Shown: positions 34,537-43,902, counted from the first letter of the stretch. The stretch: 64,000 nucleotides of DNA from Rudanella lutea DSM 19387 (GCF_000383955.1 NZ_KB913013.1:725694-789693), one strand, 5' to 3'. Notes: generated by a model from the letters alone, not told the origin. Numbers and translations: made by a program.

Positions 34537-35382
34537 TTATGAGTTAGCTCCCAGTTCTGGGCTAGCCCAAACGGGCGCAAGAAGCACCTGTAAATCAAGC
34601 AGTGAATAGACGTTTGTGGGCGAAAACCCGAGCAATCGGGCCGCCGTTTGGTACACAAAAACCGGGCTATTTCCCGATTCGCGCAGGGCCCGCAACGAGG
34701 TGCTTCCCGCCGATTTCGATAGCTTTTGACCACCTGAATCGGTCAGCAACGGGTGGTGCCAGATGGTCGTTTGCGCAAATCGGTCGTCGTTGAGTAAGGT
34801 TCCCAGAAACAGCTGAATGGCGGTCGACTCGCGCAGGTCTTCGCCCCGCACGATGTGCGTAACGCCGAAATGGCAATCGTCGGTAAGGGAAGCCACCTGA
34901 TACGCCGGGATACCATCGCGCCGACGCACCACAAAATCCGTAATCGGCAGATGATCGGGTACCCGCACGCGCCACGGCACATCGGGCGTACGGAGCGAGA
35001 GGTTTTGGGCGCGCATGAGCCGGATAGCTTCGGCCTCACCCAGGCTACGAATCTGCTGACGCGAAAAATCGGACGCATACACCACGCCCCGCCGAACCAG
35101 CCGGGTCAGCATTTGGCGATACAAGGGCAGGCGGTGCCGCTGCGACCAATGCCGCTCAAAATCGTCGGGACCGGTAGGGCCTACGTCGTAACGTAAACCA
35201 AGCCAGTCGAGGGTAAAAAACACATCGTCGACGTACTCGGGGCGTTTCCGATCGGCATCCAGATCGTCAATGCGCAGCAAAATAGGGGCAGCTAATGCTT
35301 GCGCCCACAGATACGTCAAGACAAAATTGACGCCATTACCGATATGCAGGAATCCGGAAGGCGTTGGAGCGTAACGAAACAT
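34537..35382 (-). CDS. Glutamyl-Q tRNA(Asp) synthetase-like / truncated GluRS
   Basis: 281 residues from ATG 35382. It has the class I motifs HIGN (13-16) and KLSKS, with GEDLRESTA, but stops without the anticodon-binding domain, like GluQRS, which glutamylates queuosine in tRNA-Asp. Where GluQRS has zinc Cys residues (CxC...C), this protein has YASDFSRQQI and no Cys, so it would be a zinc-free variant. Start codon follows the repeat C2 by two bases. Confidence 0.75.
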   Translation of the reverse strand: MFRYAPTPSGFLHIGNGVNFVLTYLWAQALAAPILLRIDDLDADRKRPEYVDDVFFTLDWLGLRYDVGPTGPDDFERHWSQRHRLPLYRQMLTRLVRRGVVYASDFSRQQIRSLGEAEAIRLMRAQNLSLRTPDVPWRVRVPDHLPITDFVVRRRDGIPAYQVASLTDDCHFGVTHIVRGEDLRESTAIQLFLGTLLNDDRFAQTTIWHHPLLTDSGGQKLSKSAGSTSLRALRESGNSPVFVYQTAARLLGFSPTNVYSLLDLQVLLAPVWASPELGANS

Positions 35383-35384
35383 AG

Positions 35385-35500
35385 CAGTAAACAACGAACA
35401 GTGAACAACAAACAGTTATTCTATAAGATCTAGAGTGACTTGTTGGTTGTTCACTGCTGACTGTTGGTTGTTCGTTGTTCACTGTTCGTTGTTCACTGTT
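35385..35500. repeat. Heptamer palindrome C2 (AACARYG words)
   Basis: Left arm 35385-35417 and right arm 35437-35500, which on the minus strand is AACAGTG/AACAACG/AACAGTG/AACAACG/AACAACC words. It overlaps the end of kdsB and runs to 2 bp before the gluQ-type start. Confidence 0.88.
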
Positions 35501-36219
35501 AGCTTTTCCAAATCTTCCGGTGTATCAATACCATAACTCTCCAGTTCGGTGGTGACAACCCGGATTCGGTAGCCGTTTTCGAGCCATCGGAGTTGTTCAA
35601 GGGCTTCGGCCCGTTCAAGTGCCGAGGGCGGCAGTTGGGTAATCTGCGCCAGTACGTCGGTACGATACGCGTACAGGCCAATGTGTTTATAGTATGTATG
35701 GTGCCGCAGCCACTCCTCTGTGGTGCGGTCGCGCTGATACGGGATCGGCTGGCGGCTGAAATACAGAGCCTCACCCGTCTGACTTACCACCACCTTAGGC
35801 GAGTTCGGATTGAACAGCGTGTGGGCGTCGGTGATGGCCTTCACCAGCGTTGCCAGCTCGGTGGTACCGTCGAGTACCGATGTCAGCAGCTGGATCTGTT
35901 GAGGCTGAATAAACGGCTCGTCGCCCTGAATATTCACGACATAATCGAACGGCTCTCCCAGCGCCGTGAGAGCCTCCTGACACCGGTCGGTACCGCTCTG
36001 ATGATGCGTGCTCGTCATAACCACCTCGCCCCCAAAATCGGCCACGTGCGCCCGGATCCGTTCATCGTCGGTAGCCACCACCACCCGGCTGAGCGACGGC
36101 GTCTGACGGGCCTGCTCCACGACCCGCTGAATCATACTTTTACCGTTAATATCGGCCAACGCCTTCGCCGGAAAACGTGTAGATGCGTAGCGGGCCGGAA
36201 TGAGTCCGAGAATCTTCAT
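35479..36219 (-). CDS. kdsB: KdsB, CMP-Kdo synthetase
   Basis: 246 residues from ATG 36219; the frame is open further upstream but LGLIPARYASTRFPAK begins the family's conserved N-terminus. The signatures ALADINGKSMI, ATDDERI, SGTDRCQEA and NIQGDEPFI match KdsB. It activates Kdo with CTP for the LPS inner core, in the cytoplasm. The last six residues (TVNNEQ) come from repeat C2; the usual end is around EDLEKL. Next in the minus-strand run is the gluQ-type gene. Confidence 0.95.
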   Translation of the reverse strand: MKILGLIPARYASTRFPAKALADINGKSMIQRVVEQARQTPSLSRVVVATDDERIRAHVADFGGEVVMTSTHHQSGTDRCQEALTALGEPFDYVVNIQGDEPFIQPQQIQLLTSVLDGTTELATLVKAITDAHTLFNPNSPKVVVSQTGEALYFSRQPIPYQRDRTTEEWLRHHTYYKHIGLYAYRTDVLAQITQLPPSALERAEALEQLRWLENGYRIRVVTTELESYGIDTPEDLEKLTVNNEQ

Positions 36220-36341
36220 GGCCGTAAACATACGGAATTGTACGGGCTGATTGGATTTGAAATAACCCCCGGAAACCATAATTTTACGCAAGGACATGCC
36301 CAATAAGGTACGTCTGCGCCTTTTTTGAACGTTACTTACCC

Positions 36342-37424
36342 ATGAAATCCCTACTTGCCTTTGCAACCCTGGGTTTGCTGTTGCCCGGTGGAATTCAGGC
36401 AGCTTCACTCTCCGATTTCCCTCTCCGCCCCACCAACCACACCACTGTCGACTCGATTGGGGTCGAGAAGCGCGACGGCAAGCGGTTTATACTGCACCGG
36501 GTTAATCAGGGGCAAACGCTCTATGCCATTGCCCGCCGGTACAATACCTCTGTTGAAGTCATAAAATCGGCGAACCCCGACCTGAAAGATGCGCTTCAGT
36601 ACAATCAGGTGGTGCGTATTCCGTTGCCCGAACTGAGCCGACGCGAAGAGCGAGCGGCCGAACGGGCGGCCCGGCGTGAAGAAAAAGCGGCTCGCAAGGC
36701 CGACAAAGACGACGAGCAACTGATGAAGCCGACTGAACCGGCATCCAAAACAGAGACCAGGACGGCGAAGCCCGAAACCAAAGAAGCTGAGACGCGCAAA
36801 GCGGCCGATACCCACGTGGTTGAGCCGGGCCAAACGCTGTACAGCCTGGCAGTTAAATATCAGGTACTCATGGCCGACCTACGCCGGTGGAACAACCTTA
36901 CCTCAGATAATATTCAGTTGGGGCAAACCCTGATCGTGTCGGAAAAAGGCTTTACTGCTCGCAACGCCAGCCGACCAGCAAACACCGAGGCTGCCAAAAC
37001 CGAACCGGCCGCCAAAGCCCCCGAACCAAAGCCCGAAGCGCCGAAAAAAGAATTGGCCAAGGCCGAGACGAAACCAGAAGCACCGGCCCGCCCGGCCGAG
37101 GAGCGCCCCATCCGACCCGGTGAGTCGGGCAACAACCTACCTGCCAAAGGCCGCCGAATGGCCGAAATCGGGATGGCCGAGCGCATCGACTCCGACGACT
37201 CTTCGAACAAATACCTTGCCCTGCACCGCACCGCGCCTATTGGCTCACTGGTGCAGGTTCGCAACGACATTAGCAACCAGAGCCTGTGGGTAAAGGTGAT
37301 TGGCCGGCTGCCCAATACCGGCGTCAATGAGCGGGTGCTGATCAAGTTATCGTCAAAAGCCTTTTCGAAACTTTCGCCCAACAATCAGAGTTTTCGGGCT
37401 GAGGTCAGTTATATGGTGCCTTAA
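36342..37424 (+). CDS. LysM-domain cell-wall protein with DPBB-like C-terminus
   Basis: 360 residues with a signal peptide (1-21). Two LysM domains, about 51-94 (HRVNQGQTLYAIARRYNTS) and 157-200 (HVVEPGQTLYSLAVKYQVL), bind peptidoglycan. Between and after them lie charged Ala-Lys-Glu-rich linkers (97-156; 205-265). The last ~90 residues (DSDDSSNKYLALHRTA; VQVRNDISNQSLWVKVIGRLP) resemble a double-psi beta-barrel such as RlpA. Probably a periplasmic, wall-associated protein. A B-type repeat follows four bases after the stop. Confidence 0.82.
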   Translation: MKSLLAFATLGLLLPGGIQAASLSDFPLRPTNHTTVDSIGVEKRDGKRFILHRVNQGQTLYAIARRYNTSVEVIKSANPDLKDALQYNQVVRIPLPELSRREERAAERAARREEKAARKADKDDEQLMKPTEPASKTETRTAKPETKEAETRKAADTHVVEPGQTLYSLAVKYQVLMADLRRWNNLTSDNIQLGQTLIVSEKGFTARNASRPANTEAAKTEPAAKAPEPKPEAPKKELAKAETKPEAPARPAEERPIRPGESGNNLPAKGRRMAEIGMAERIDSDDSSNKYLALHRTAPIGSLVQVRNDISNQSLWVKVIGRLPNTGVNERVLIKLSSKAFSKLSPNNQSFRAEVSYMVP

Positions 37425-37427
37425 AAA

Positions 37428-37532
37428 GTTTACAGTTTACGGTTTAGAGTTTCCAGTTAGCTGACGCACCAGGAACGCTTCGCGCAACTGCATCACAGAA
37501 TAACTGAAAACCGTAAACTGAAGACTGTAAAC
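37428..37532. repeat. Heptamer palindrome B2 with 31-base core
   Basis: 32-base arms (37428-37459 and 37501-37532) pair with 26 of 32 matches. Between them is the core GCTGACGCACCAGGAACGCT plus TCGCGCAACTG (37460-37490). It begins 4 bp after the LysM-gene stop and ends 15 bp before the next ATG. Confidence 0.9.
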
Positions 37533-37547
37533 TAAAATTTACAGACG

Positions 37548-37760
37548 ATGAATTCAAAAGAAGAGCGTATTGCCCGGCGGCACCGGTTGCGCGACGAGCG
37601 GATGAAAGCCACACCGGGTTATAAAGTGTTCAGCGTTATGTTTACGATCGGCTACCCGTTTGTGGCCGTGTTTACAACTGTGTTTTCAGGGATTCTGGCC
37701 TTCTTTTCGGCCATTTCACGCGGAATAGCCTGGATTGTCAGCGGAGGAAAAAGCCGATGA
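37548..37760 (+). CDS. Small membrane protein of unknown function
   Basis: 70 residues: a basic N-terminal part (KEERIARRHRLRDERMKA) followed by one long hydrophobic stretch (VFSVMFTIGYPFVAVFTTVFSGILAFFSAI). Overlaps the TIGR02757 start by four bases (ATGA), so the two are translated together. No family is recognised. Confidence 0.75.
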   Translation: MNSKEERIARRHRLRDERMKATPGYKVFSVMFTIGYPFVAVFTTVFSGILAFFSAISRGIAWIVSGGKSR

Positions 37761-38545
37761 GCCCCGACATTATCGATTTGTTGAACGTCAAGGCCGATGG
37801 GTACAATCGGCCTTCTTTTATTGCCAAAGACCCCGTCAGCATTCCCCATCGGTTTCAGTTGCAGCAAGACATTGAGATCATGGGCTTCTGGGCGGCCATT
37901 CTGGCCTGGGGGCAACGGCCGGTGATTCTGAAGAAAGCAGCCGAACTGATCGACCTGATGGACGGAGCCCCGTACGATTTTGTGCTCAACCACGACGAGC
38001 ACGATCTGGCGCGGTTTGCCGCTTTCAAACACCGCACGTTCAACTTCACCGACACCGCGTATTTTCTGTCGTTTTTTCAGACATACTACCGGCAGCACAA
38101 CTCGCTCGAAGATGCGTTTCTCCCACCCGACGGGGCAACCAACGACACTACGGTCCGGCGGCATCTCGAACACTTTCATGACCAGTTTTGTAGCCTGCCC
38201 CATTTTACCCCACGCACCCGCAAGCACATTGCCACACCGGCCCGTAATTCGTCGTGCAAACGGCTGCTGATGTTTCTGCGCTGGATGGTCCGACGCGACC
38301 ACAACGGAGTCGATTTTGGGCTCTGGACCCGTATCCGGCCCGATCAGCTCGTGATTCCGATTGATGTGCACGTAGGCCGTGTAGCCAACCTGCTGGGGCT
38401 CCTCCCCCAACGGTCGACGGCCACCCATTCGCCCGACTGGAACACGGCCGTTGCCCTGACCGAAACCCTGCGCCAACTCGACCCCACCGACCCGGTTCGG
38501 TACGATTTTGCCCTCTTTGGGCTGGGTGTCGAAGGCGAAATGTAG
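37757..38545 (+). CDS. TIGR02757 family protein
   Basis: 262 residues with DFVLNHDEHDL, ATPARNSSCKRLLMFLRWMVRRD and VIPIDVHVGRVANLLGLL, known from this Bacteroidota family of unknown role (helical, DNA-glycosylase-like by fold guesses elsewhere). Cytoplasmic. Coupled to the small membrane gene upstream. Confidence 0.85.
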   Translation: MSPDIIDLLNVKADGYNRPSFIAKDPVSIPHRFQLQQDIEIMGFWAAILAWGQRPVILKKAAELIDLMDGAPYDFVLNHDEHDLARFAAFKHRTFNFTDTAYFLSFFQTYYRQHNSLEDAFLPPDGATNDTTVRRHLEHFHDQFCSLPHFTPRTRKHIATPARNSSCKRLLMFLRWMVRRDHNGVDFGLWTRIRPDQLVIPIDVHVGRVANLLGLLPQRSTATHSPDWNTAVALTETLRQLDPTDPVRYDFALFGLGVEGEM

Positions 38546-38578
38546 GTCTGAAGGGTAAAAAACGTAAACAACCCGACT

Positions 38579-38586
38579 TACTTTTG
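38579..38586 (+). promoter_or_regulatory. -7 box before the epimerase gene
   Basis: TACTTTTG, an exact TAnnTTTG match, 46 bp before the ATG. Confidence 0.4.
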
Positions 38587-38632
38587 GGTAGCCTTTGTAC
38601 ATCCTCTGTCCCGATTTTACTGCCGATCTGAT

Positions 38633-39625
38633 ATGCTATTTTCTATCGACACTCAGCCTTTTGGCGTTTTACCAACTGCCGAAACGAGCGAACCCATCCT
38701 CGAATACTTTGTTAAATACACCGAAACCGGCGAAGGCTTTTCGGTACTTCCCGCCTATGGCGGCATTCTGCGCCAACTGGTTCTGGGCCCCAAATCACTG
38801 CTCATCAATGTGCTGCGTGCTCCCGACTCGCCACAAGCTCTGTTTACCGACGAAACCTACGCGAGTGCGTTGCTCTACCCGTTTCCGAGTCGGATTCGGC
38901 ATGGTATTTACCGGTTTGAGGGCGAAGAGTACGCCCTGCCCATGAACGAAACCGCCCGCGACAATGCCATCCACGGCTTGGTACACCCGCAGCCGTTTGA
39001 AGTGATCGGGCAGGAAATAACCGACCAGAAAGCCCAACTGACCATCCGCTACACCAACGCCGAACCAATCAAAGGGTATCCGTTTCCGTTTTCGCTGACA
39101 GTTTCGTACATCCTGACTCCCCCCCCGGCCGATCAGCCCAATCAGTCGTGTACGCTGACACTCGATTTTTCGGCGCTCAATACCGGCGATACGCGCTGCC
39201 CGGCTTCGTTTGGGTGGCACCCGTATTTTAGTCTGAACGGTGAAGACACCGACGCGCTGACCATCGATATGCCAGTAAGCGAACTGATTCACCTCGACGA
39301 AAACCTATTACCGACCGGCCGATCACCGTTTGAGGATCAGGGCATTCTGGCCCTGCGCGACCGGAACCTGGACAATGCGTTTCGGGTGGTATCGAAGCCC
39401 GAGGGTGTTACGACAGTGTTGCACTCGCCCCGGCAGCAACTTTCCCTGCACGTTTGGCAAGACCCGGCCTTTCCGTATCTGGTAGTGTACACGCCCGGTC
39501 GGCGCGACCACATTGCCATTGAACCGCTGACAGCCAATGTCAACGCCTTCAATAACAACGAGGGGCTTTCGGTACTCGAACCCGGCGACGCACTCCAGGG
39601 GCAAATCAAAGTCTGGGTTCAGTAA
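38633..39625 (+). CDS. Aldose 1-epimerase family protein
   Basis: 330 residues of the galactose mutarotase fold: a first beta region around LPAYGGILRQLVLGP, the conserved AIHGLVH and FGWHPYF motifs with their His residues, and a catalytic Glu region near IAIEPLTANVNAFN. Such enzymes interconvert the alpha and beta anomers of sugars. With galK in the window a role in galactose use is possible, but other sugars are not excluded. It ends at a strong terminator. Confidence 0.85.
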   Translation: MLFSIDTQPFGVLPTAETSEPILEYFVKYTETGEGFSVLPAYGGILRQLVLGPKSLLINVLRAPDSPQALFTDETYASALLYPFPSRIRHGIYRFEGEEYALPMNETARDNAIHGLVHPQPFEVIGQEITDQKAQLTIRYTNAEPIKGYPFPFSLTVSYILTPPPADQPNQSCTLTLDFSALNTGDTRCPASFGWHPYFSLNGEDTDALTIDMPVSELIHLDENLLPTGRSPFEDQGILALRDRNLDNAFRVVSKPEGVTTVLHSPRQQLSLHVWQDPAFPYLVVYTPGRRDHIAIEPLTANVNAFNNNEGLSVLEPGDALQGQIKVWVQ

Positions 39626-39637
39626 TCTAAAGGCAAC

Positions 39638-39675
39638 AAAAAACCGGGCAAGCGGCCTCGCTTGCCCGGTTTTTT
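39638..39675. terminator. Bidirectional terminator, epimerase / M48
   Basis: A 14-bp stem (AAACCGGGCAAGCG and its complement) around GCCT, with A- and T-runs on the two sides, between convergent genes. Confidence 0.93.
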
Positions 39676-39685
39676 GTTCGGCACT

Positions 39686-40516
39686 CTACCGGCGGGCCGT
39701 TTGGCGGTAGTATTTCATGGCGTCGGGGAGTTGATTCTGAATATCCCGAATCCGGCGCGAATCAGATGGGTGCGTCGACAGAAACTCAGGGGGTTTCTGA
39801 CCACTGCCAGCGCGGGCCATTCGAGTCCAGAACCCAACGGCTTCGTTTGGATTATAACCCGCCATCGCCATAAAAATAAGCCCGAGCTTGTCGGCCTCCA
39901 GCTCCTGTTTCCGGCTATGCGGCAACGCCCGACCTACCTGATAGGCAATGGGCAACACCGCACCGGCCGCCTGTAGCAGCATGGCGCTCGTTTGTTGCGG
40001 GCGCGACTGGGCTACGGCTCCGAGCGCAAGCTGACCACCCTGCAACAGGTTGCTGGCAATCAGGCTCTCGCTCATTCGCTCATTACCATGTTCGGCAATG
40101 GCGTGCGAAATTTCGTGCCCCATTACGGTAGCTACCCCGGCTTCGTTTTGGGTGTAAGGCAAAATTCCCGTATAAAAAGCCACCTTCCCGCCGGGCATAC
40201 ACCAGGCGTTTACCTGTGGGCTCTGAATGAGAGCAAACTCCCACTGAAACCCTTCGAGCCGGTCGGCAAAATTATTGGCACGCAGGTAGCTTTCCATAGC
40301 GGTACGGAGCCGGTTGCCCACGCGCTGAATCATCTGGGCATCGTTGCCGGAACGAATTACCCGGCTTGTATCGAGCACACCCCGGTAATTACTAAAGCTG
40401 AGCGGAAGGAGTTCGCTGTTCGGAACCAGCAGTAACTGCTTACGACCTGAAAGAGGTACGCGCTGGCAACCAATCGCCAGGGCGAGGGCCAACGTCATCA
40501 TCATTACTTTTTTCAT
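39686..40516 (-). CDS. M48-family metallopeptidase, lipoprotein
   Basis: 276 residues from ATG 40516. Signal peptide with lipobox AIGC (Cys17). The catalytic motif HEISH is H134-E135-I-S-H138, with the third zinc Glu in KQELEADKLGL. This resembles periplasmic M48 proteases such as LoiP/BepA, which clear misfolded outer-membrane proteins. Expected at the outer membrane facing the periplasm. Confidence 0.93.
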   Translation of the reverse strand: MKKVMMMTLALALAIGCQRVPLSGRKQLLLVPNSELLPLSFSNYRGVLDTSRVIRSGNDAQMIQRVGNRLRTAMESYLRANNFADRLEGFQWEFALIQSPQVNAWCMPGGKVAFYTGILPYTQNEAGVATVMGHEISHAIAEHGNERMSESLIASNLLQGGQLALGAVAQSRPQQTSAMLLQAAGAVLPIAYQVGRALPHSRKQELEADKLGLIFMAMAGYNPNEAVGFWTRMARAGSGQKPPEFLSTHPSDSRRIRDIQNQLPDAMKYYRQTARR

Positions 40517-40620
40517 CGTTCGTGTCTGGTTGAGTAAATCCCTATGGTACAAAAGCGGTCCAGAACCCCGATTTGTTCAGCTTTTTTAGAATGAGGTTCG
40601 GTCGACCCATGGATACTCCT

Positions 40621-40628
40621 TAGATTTG
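40621..40628 (+). promoter_or_regulatory. -7 box before the FAH-family gene
   Basis: TAGATTTG, an exact TAnnTTTG match, 55 bp before the ATG. Confidence 0.4.
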
Positions 40629-40682
40629 TGACGCATCTAAACGTTAACGCGGCTGGCCAACCGGTCGCTGCCCTGGTCGAGT

Positions 40683-41294
40683 ATGAAGATTATCTGCGTG
40701 GGGCGTAACTACGCCGAACACATTCGGGAGCTGAACAACGAGCAACCCGATGATCCTGTGATTTTTCTGAAGCCCGAAACGGCCGTTCCCCTAAAAAACG
40801 AGCCTTTTTTCTACCCCGACTTCTCAAACGACGTACACCACGAGGTTGAGATTCTGGTAAAAATCAACCGGGTTGGCAAAAACATTGACCCTAAGTTTGC
40901 CCATAAATACTACGACGAAATCGGGATCGGTATTGACTTCACAGCCCGCGATGTACAGAGCAAACTGAAAGCAAAGGGCCTCCCCTGGGAACTGGCCAAA
41001 GCCTTCAATGGCTCGGCTCCTATCTCGCCGTTTGTCCCTAAAACCGAATTCACCGATCTGAACAACATCAATTTCCGGCTCGACGTAAACGGCGAGACCC
41101 GGCAGCAGGGCAACACCAGCCTTATGTTGTTCAAGATTGATTACCTCATCTCGTTTGTGTCGCGGTATTTTCTGCTTCAGAAAGGCGACATTCTGTTTAC
41201 GGGTACGCCCAAGGGGGTGGGTCCGGTTCAGGTAGGCGATACTCTGACGGCCTATATTGAAGACCGTAAGCTCCTGGAAATTGGGGTGAAATAA
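40683..41294 (+). CDS. Fumarylacetoacetate hydrolase family protein
   Basis: 203 residues: MKIICVGRNYAEHI and the metal-binding EVEI (HHEVEILVKINR), with GIDFTARDVQSKLKAKGLPW and FTGTPKGVGPV. Short FAH-family members act as fumarylpyruvate hydrolases or oxaloacetate decarboxylases. The substrate is unknown. It runs 12 bp before the M23 gene, likely in one unit. Confidence 0.9.
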   Translation: MKIICVGRNYAEHIRELNNEQPDDPVIFLKPETAVPLKNEPFFYPDFSNDVHHEVEILVKINRVGKNIDPKFAHKYYDEIGIGIDFTARDVQSKLKAKGLPWELAKAFNGSAPISPFVPKTEFTDLNNINFRLDVNGETRQQGNTSLMLFKIDYLISFVSRYFLLQKGDILFTGTPKGVGPVQVGDTLTAYIEDRKLLEIGVK

Positions 41295-41306
41295 GCTCGT
41301 ACTGTT

Positions 41307-43337
41307 TTGAAGAATCGAATTGCCCTTTTCTTTTTGTCGATTGCCAGCCTCGGTACAGGTTTTCTGGCCTCTGGTCAGACACCCAAACCAGCGCCAAACA
41401 ACCGACCTCCTATCCGGCAGGTTGTCGTACCCGGTTATTTTATGTTTCCGATTCAGCCGGGAGGGCAAAACTCGCTCTCCGGCGGTATGGGCGACCTGCG
41501 GGCCAATCACTTTCATGCCGGCCTTGACATCCGCACGGGCGGCCGCGAGGGCCTACCCGTGTACGCTGCCGCCGACGGGTACGTGTCGCGCATTGCCGTG
41601 TTTACGGGTGGGTATGGCAACGTTATTTTTCTGAAGCACCCCAACGGAATGACCACCGTGTACGGGCACCTCAAAACCCTCAACGACACCCTCGGCACCT
41701 ACCTCCGCTCCGAACAATACCGCAAACAGACGTTTGAGATTGACCTGCGCCCGGCACCGGGGCAGTATCCGGTTCGGAAAGGTGACATCATTGCCCTGTC
41801 GGGAAATACCGGCGGTTCTGGTGGACCGCACCTGCACTTCGAGATTCGCGATGAGCGCGACAACCTCATTAACCCGCTGCTATACAACTTCCGCGAACTA
41901 CGCGACGAAGTCCCACCCTATTTCGAACGCATTGCCCTGCGCACCCTGACTACCGGTTCGCGGCTCAACGGGGAGTACACCCGCCAAAGTTTTGCGCCGG
42001 TTCGGCGGGCCGATGGGTCATATGGCCTGAACCAGCCCATCACGGCTTCGGGCCTGATTGGCCTTGAAATTCTGGCCTACGACAAAACAACGGGCTCACC
42101 TTACCGAAATGGTATCAACTGCGTGGAGGTAAAGCTCGACGGGCGCGAGATGTTTACGTACAACATGGACTCGTTTCCGCACGAAGAAACCCGGTTTATC
42201 AACGTCCATATGGACTACGAAACCGAGCGGCTCTTCGGGCAACGGTACCACCGGTGTTATGTAGCCGACGGCAATCAGTTGTCGTTGTACCATACCGATC
42301 AGCCCCACATTCCGGCCCGGCGCGGGCGGCTGCCGCTCATGGATGGCAAGCCCCACGACGTAACAGTAACCCTGTTCGATTCGTACCAGAACTCGGCGGT
42401 TTTGCGTTTTACGGTGCAGCCCGATTCATCGGCCACCGATCTGCCCCTAAGCCTCAAACCATCCAATCAGGCCGAAGCGGCTACGATCACCACAGATCAA
42501 AACGTGCTCAAACTGGCGGTTCGGAACCTGCCCGACTCCTTGCCACCGGCCGCCCGGCTGTTTGAAGGGAAGAAAGTTTCTGAACAACCAGTCAGCTACG
42601 TACACAACAATGCGGCTGTGTACCTGATCGACCTCAACACGCACTTGCCCGAGGCCGTTATGGTCGGGGCCGGACGCGTAGCAACAAACCTCAAAAAACG
42701 GGTTATCCCCGGCCGCGACGAGACCTACGAAGATGGCACCGTGAGCCTGAATTTTGGCGCAAAAACCCTGTTCGACACACTCTATCTGGCCGTGCGCTCA
42801 CTGCCCGGCGGGGGGCTGGAGATTAACCAGAACACCATTCCGCTCAACGAACCGCTGGGTGTGGTCTGGAATACGGCCGGTGTAGCCGATACGTCGCGGA
42901 CCAAGGCGTACCTTGTCGACAAAGTGGGCCGCGAGCGCTACGTGGGCGGCAGCTGGCAAAAAAACAAGCTGTCGTTCAAAACCCGGGAGCTGGGCCGGTT
43001 TCAGTTGCTCACCGACGCCACGCCCCCGCAGGCACAGTTTCTGTCGCTGCAACCGAACGGTATCTCGGCCCGCATTACCGACGACCGGTCGGGTATCCGG
43101 TCGTTTCGGGCGATGGTCGACGGGCAGTGGCTGCTGATGCAGTACGATTACAAACGGGCCCTTCTCTGGTCAGACAAGCTGAACGCCGACGAACCCTTTC
43201 CCGACGGGGCCGAAGTACTGCTCGAAGTGACCGACAATGCGGGCAACGTAACGTCGGTACAGGGCGTGGTGTCGGTTCCAAAACCTAAGGCAAAGCCCAA
43301 AGCCAAACCAACCGCCCGTAAAAAACGCCGACGTTAA
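41307..43337 (+). CDS. M23-family metallopeptidase with Ig-like tail
   Basis: 676 residues with TTG start and a signal peptide (1-23, FLSIASLGTGFLASGQ). The M23/LytM domain has HxxxD as H70 and D74 (HFHAGLD) and the HLH motif in GGPHLHFEIRD near 185. M23 enzymes cut peptide cross-links of peptidoglycan. About 430 residues after the catalytic domain carry beta-rich, probably Ig-like modules, ending in a Lys-Pro-rich tail. Periplasmic. Confidence 0.9.
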   Translation: MKNRIALFFLSIASLGTGFLASGQTPKPAPNNRPPIRQVVVPGYFMFPIQPGGQNSLSGGMGDLRANHFHAGLDIRTGGREGLPVYAAADGYVSRIAVFTGGYGNVIFLKHPNGMTTVYGHLKTLNDTLGTYLRSEQYRKQTFEIDLRPAPGQYPVRKGDIIALSGNTGGSGGPHLHFEIRDERDNLINPLLYNFRELRDEVPPYFERIALRTLTTGSRLNGEYTRQSFAPVRRADGSYGLNQPITASGLIGLEILAYDKTTGSPYRNGINCVEVKLDGREMFTYNMDSFPHEETRFINVHMDYETERLFGQRYHRCYVADGNQLSLYHTDQPHIPARRGRLPLMDGKPHDVTVTLFDSYQNSAVLRFTVQPDSSATDLPLSLKPSNQAEAATITTDQNVLKLAVRNLPDSLPPAARLFEGKKVSEQPVSYVHNNAAVYLIDLNTHLPEAVMVGAGRVATNLKKRVIPGRDETYEDGTVSLNFGAKTLFDTLYLAVRSLPGGGLEINQNTIPLNEPLGVVWNTAGVADTSRTKAYLVDKVGRERYVGGSWQKNKLSFKTRELGRFQLLTDATPPQAQFLSLQPNGISARITDDRSGIRSFRAMVDGQWLLMQYDYKRALLWSDKLNADEPFPDGAEVLLEVTDNAGNVTSVQGVVSVPKPKAKPKAKPTARKKRRR

Positions 43338-43360
43338 CCCAACTTGTAAACAAAACCACC

Positions 43361-43813
43361 ATGACCAAACTAAAGCCCGGCGATCCGGCTCCCGATTTCG
43401 AGACGACCGATCAGAACGGCCACCCCCTAAAATTATCCGATTATCGGGGCAAAAAAGTTGTTTTGTACTTTTACCCCAAAGACGACACCTCGGGCTGTAC
43501 GGCTCAGGCCTGTAACCTCCGCGACAACTACGCTCAACTACAGGCCGCTGGTTACGACGTACTCGGCGTGAGCATCGACGGGGAGAAGTCGCACCAGAAG
43601 TTTATTGGCAAGTATGAATTACCGTTTTCGCTCATTGCTGACACCGACAGGCAGGTGGTCGAAGCGTACGGCGTATGGCAGGAAAAATCGATGTACGGCC
43701 GTAAATACATGGGCACCGTACGCACCACGTTCCTGATCGACGAGAATGGCATCATTACCGACATCATCGACAAAGTAGATACGAAGAAGCACACAGATCA
43801 AATTTTAAAATAG
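43361..43813 (+). CDS. bcp: Thiol peroxidase Bcp (peroxiredoxin Q)
   Basis: 150 residues. Peroxidatic Cys46 and resolving Cys51 in DDTSGCTAQACNLRDNY, plus the family start GDPAPDFE. It reduces hydroperoxides with thioredoxin. Cytoplasmic. Its stop codon is followed at once by repeat B3. Confidence 0.95.
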   Translation: MTKLKPGDPAPDFETTDQNGHPLKLSDYRGKKVVLYFYPKDDTSGCTAQACNLRDNYAQLQAAGYDVLGVSIDGEKSHQKFIGKYELPFSLIADTDRQVVEAYGVWQEKSMYGRKYMGTVRTTFLIDENGIITDIIDKVDTKKHTDQILK

Positions 43814-43902
43814 TTTACAGTGTCTGGCTTACAGCTTACAGGAACTGACGCTTAAATAAAAGGGCTTCGTGAACTGAAAACAGTAAACCGAAAACTGTAG
43901 AC
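43814..43902. repeat. Heptamer palindrome B3
   Basis: GTTTACA/GTGTCTG/GCTTACA words start on the base after the bcp stop; complementary words end at 43902, ten bases before the transketolase ATG. A weaker form of the B2/B4 core (ACTGACGCTT...GCTTCGTGAACTG) lies at 43844-43876. Confidence 0.8.

Noticed and set aside
35385-35500. CRISPR-like or tandem-repeat array
   Set aside because: Words are only 7-8 bases, degenerate and arranged as a palindrome; there are no spacers and no cas genes.
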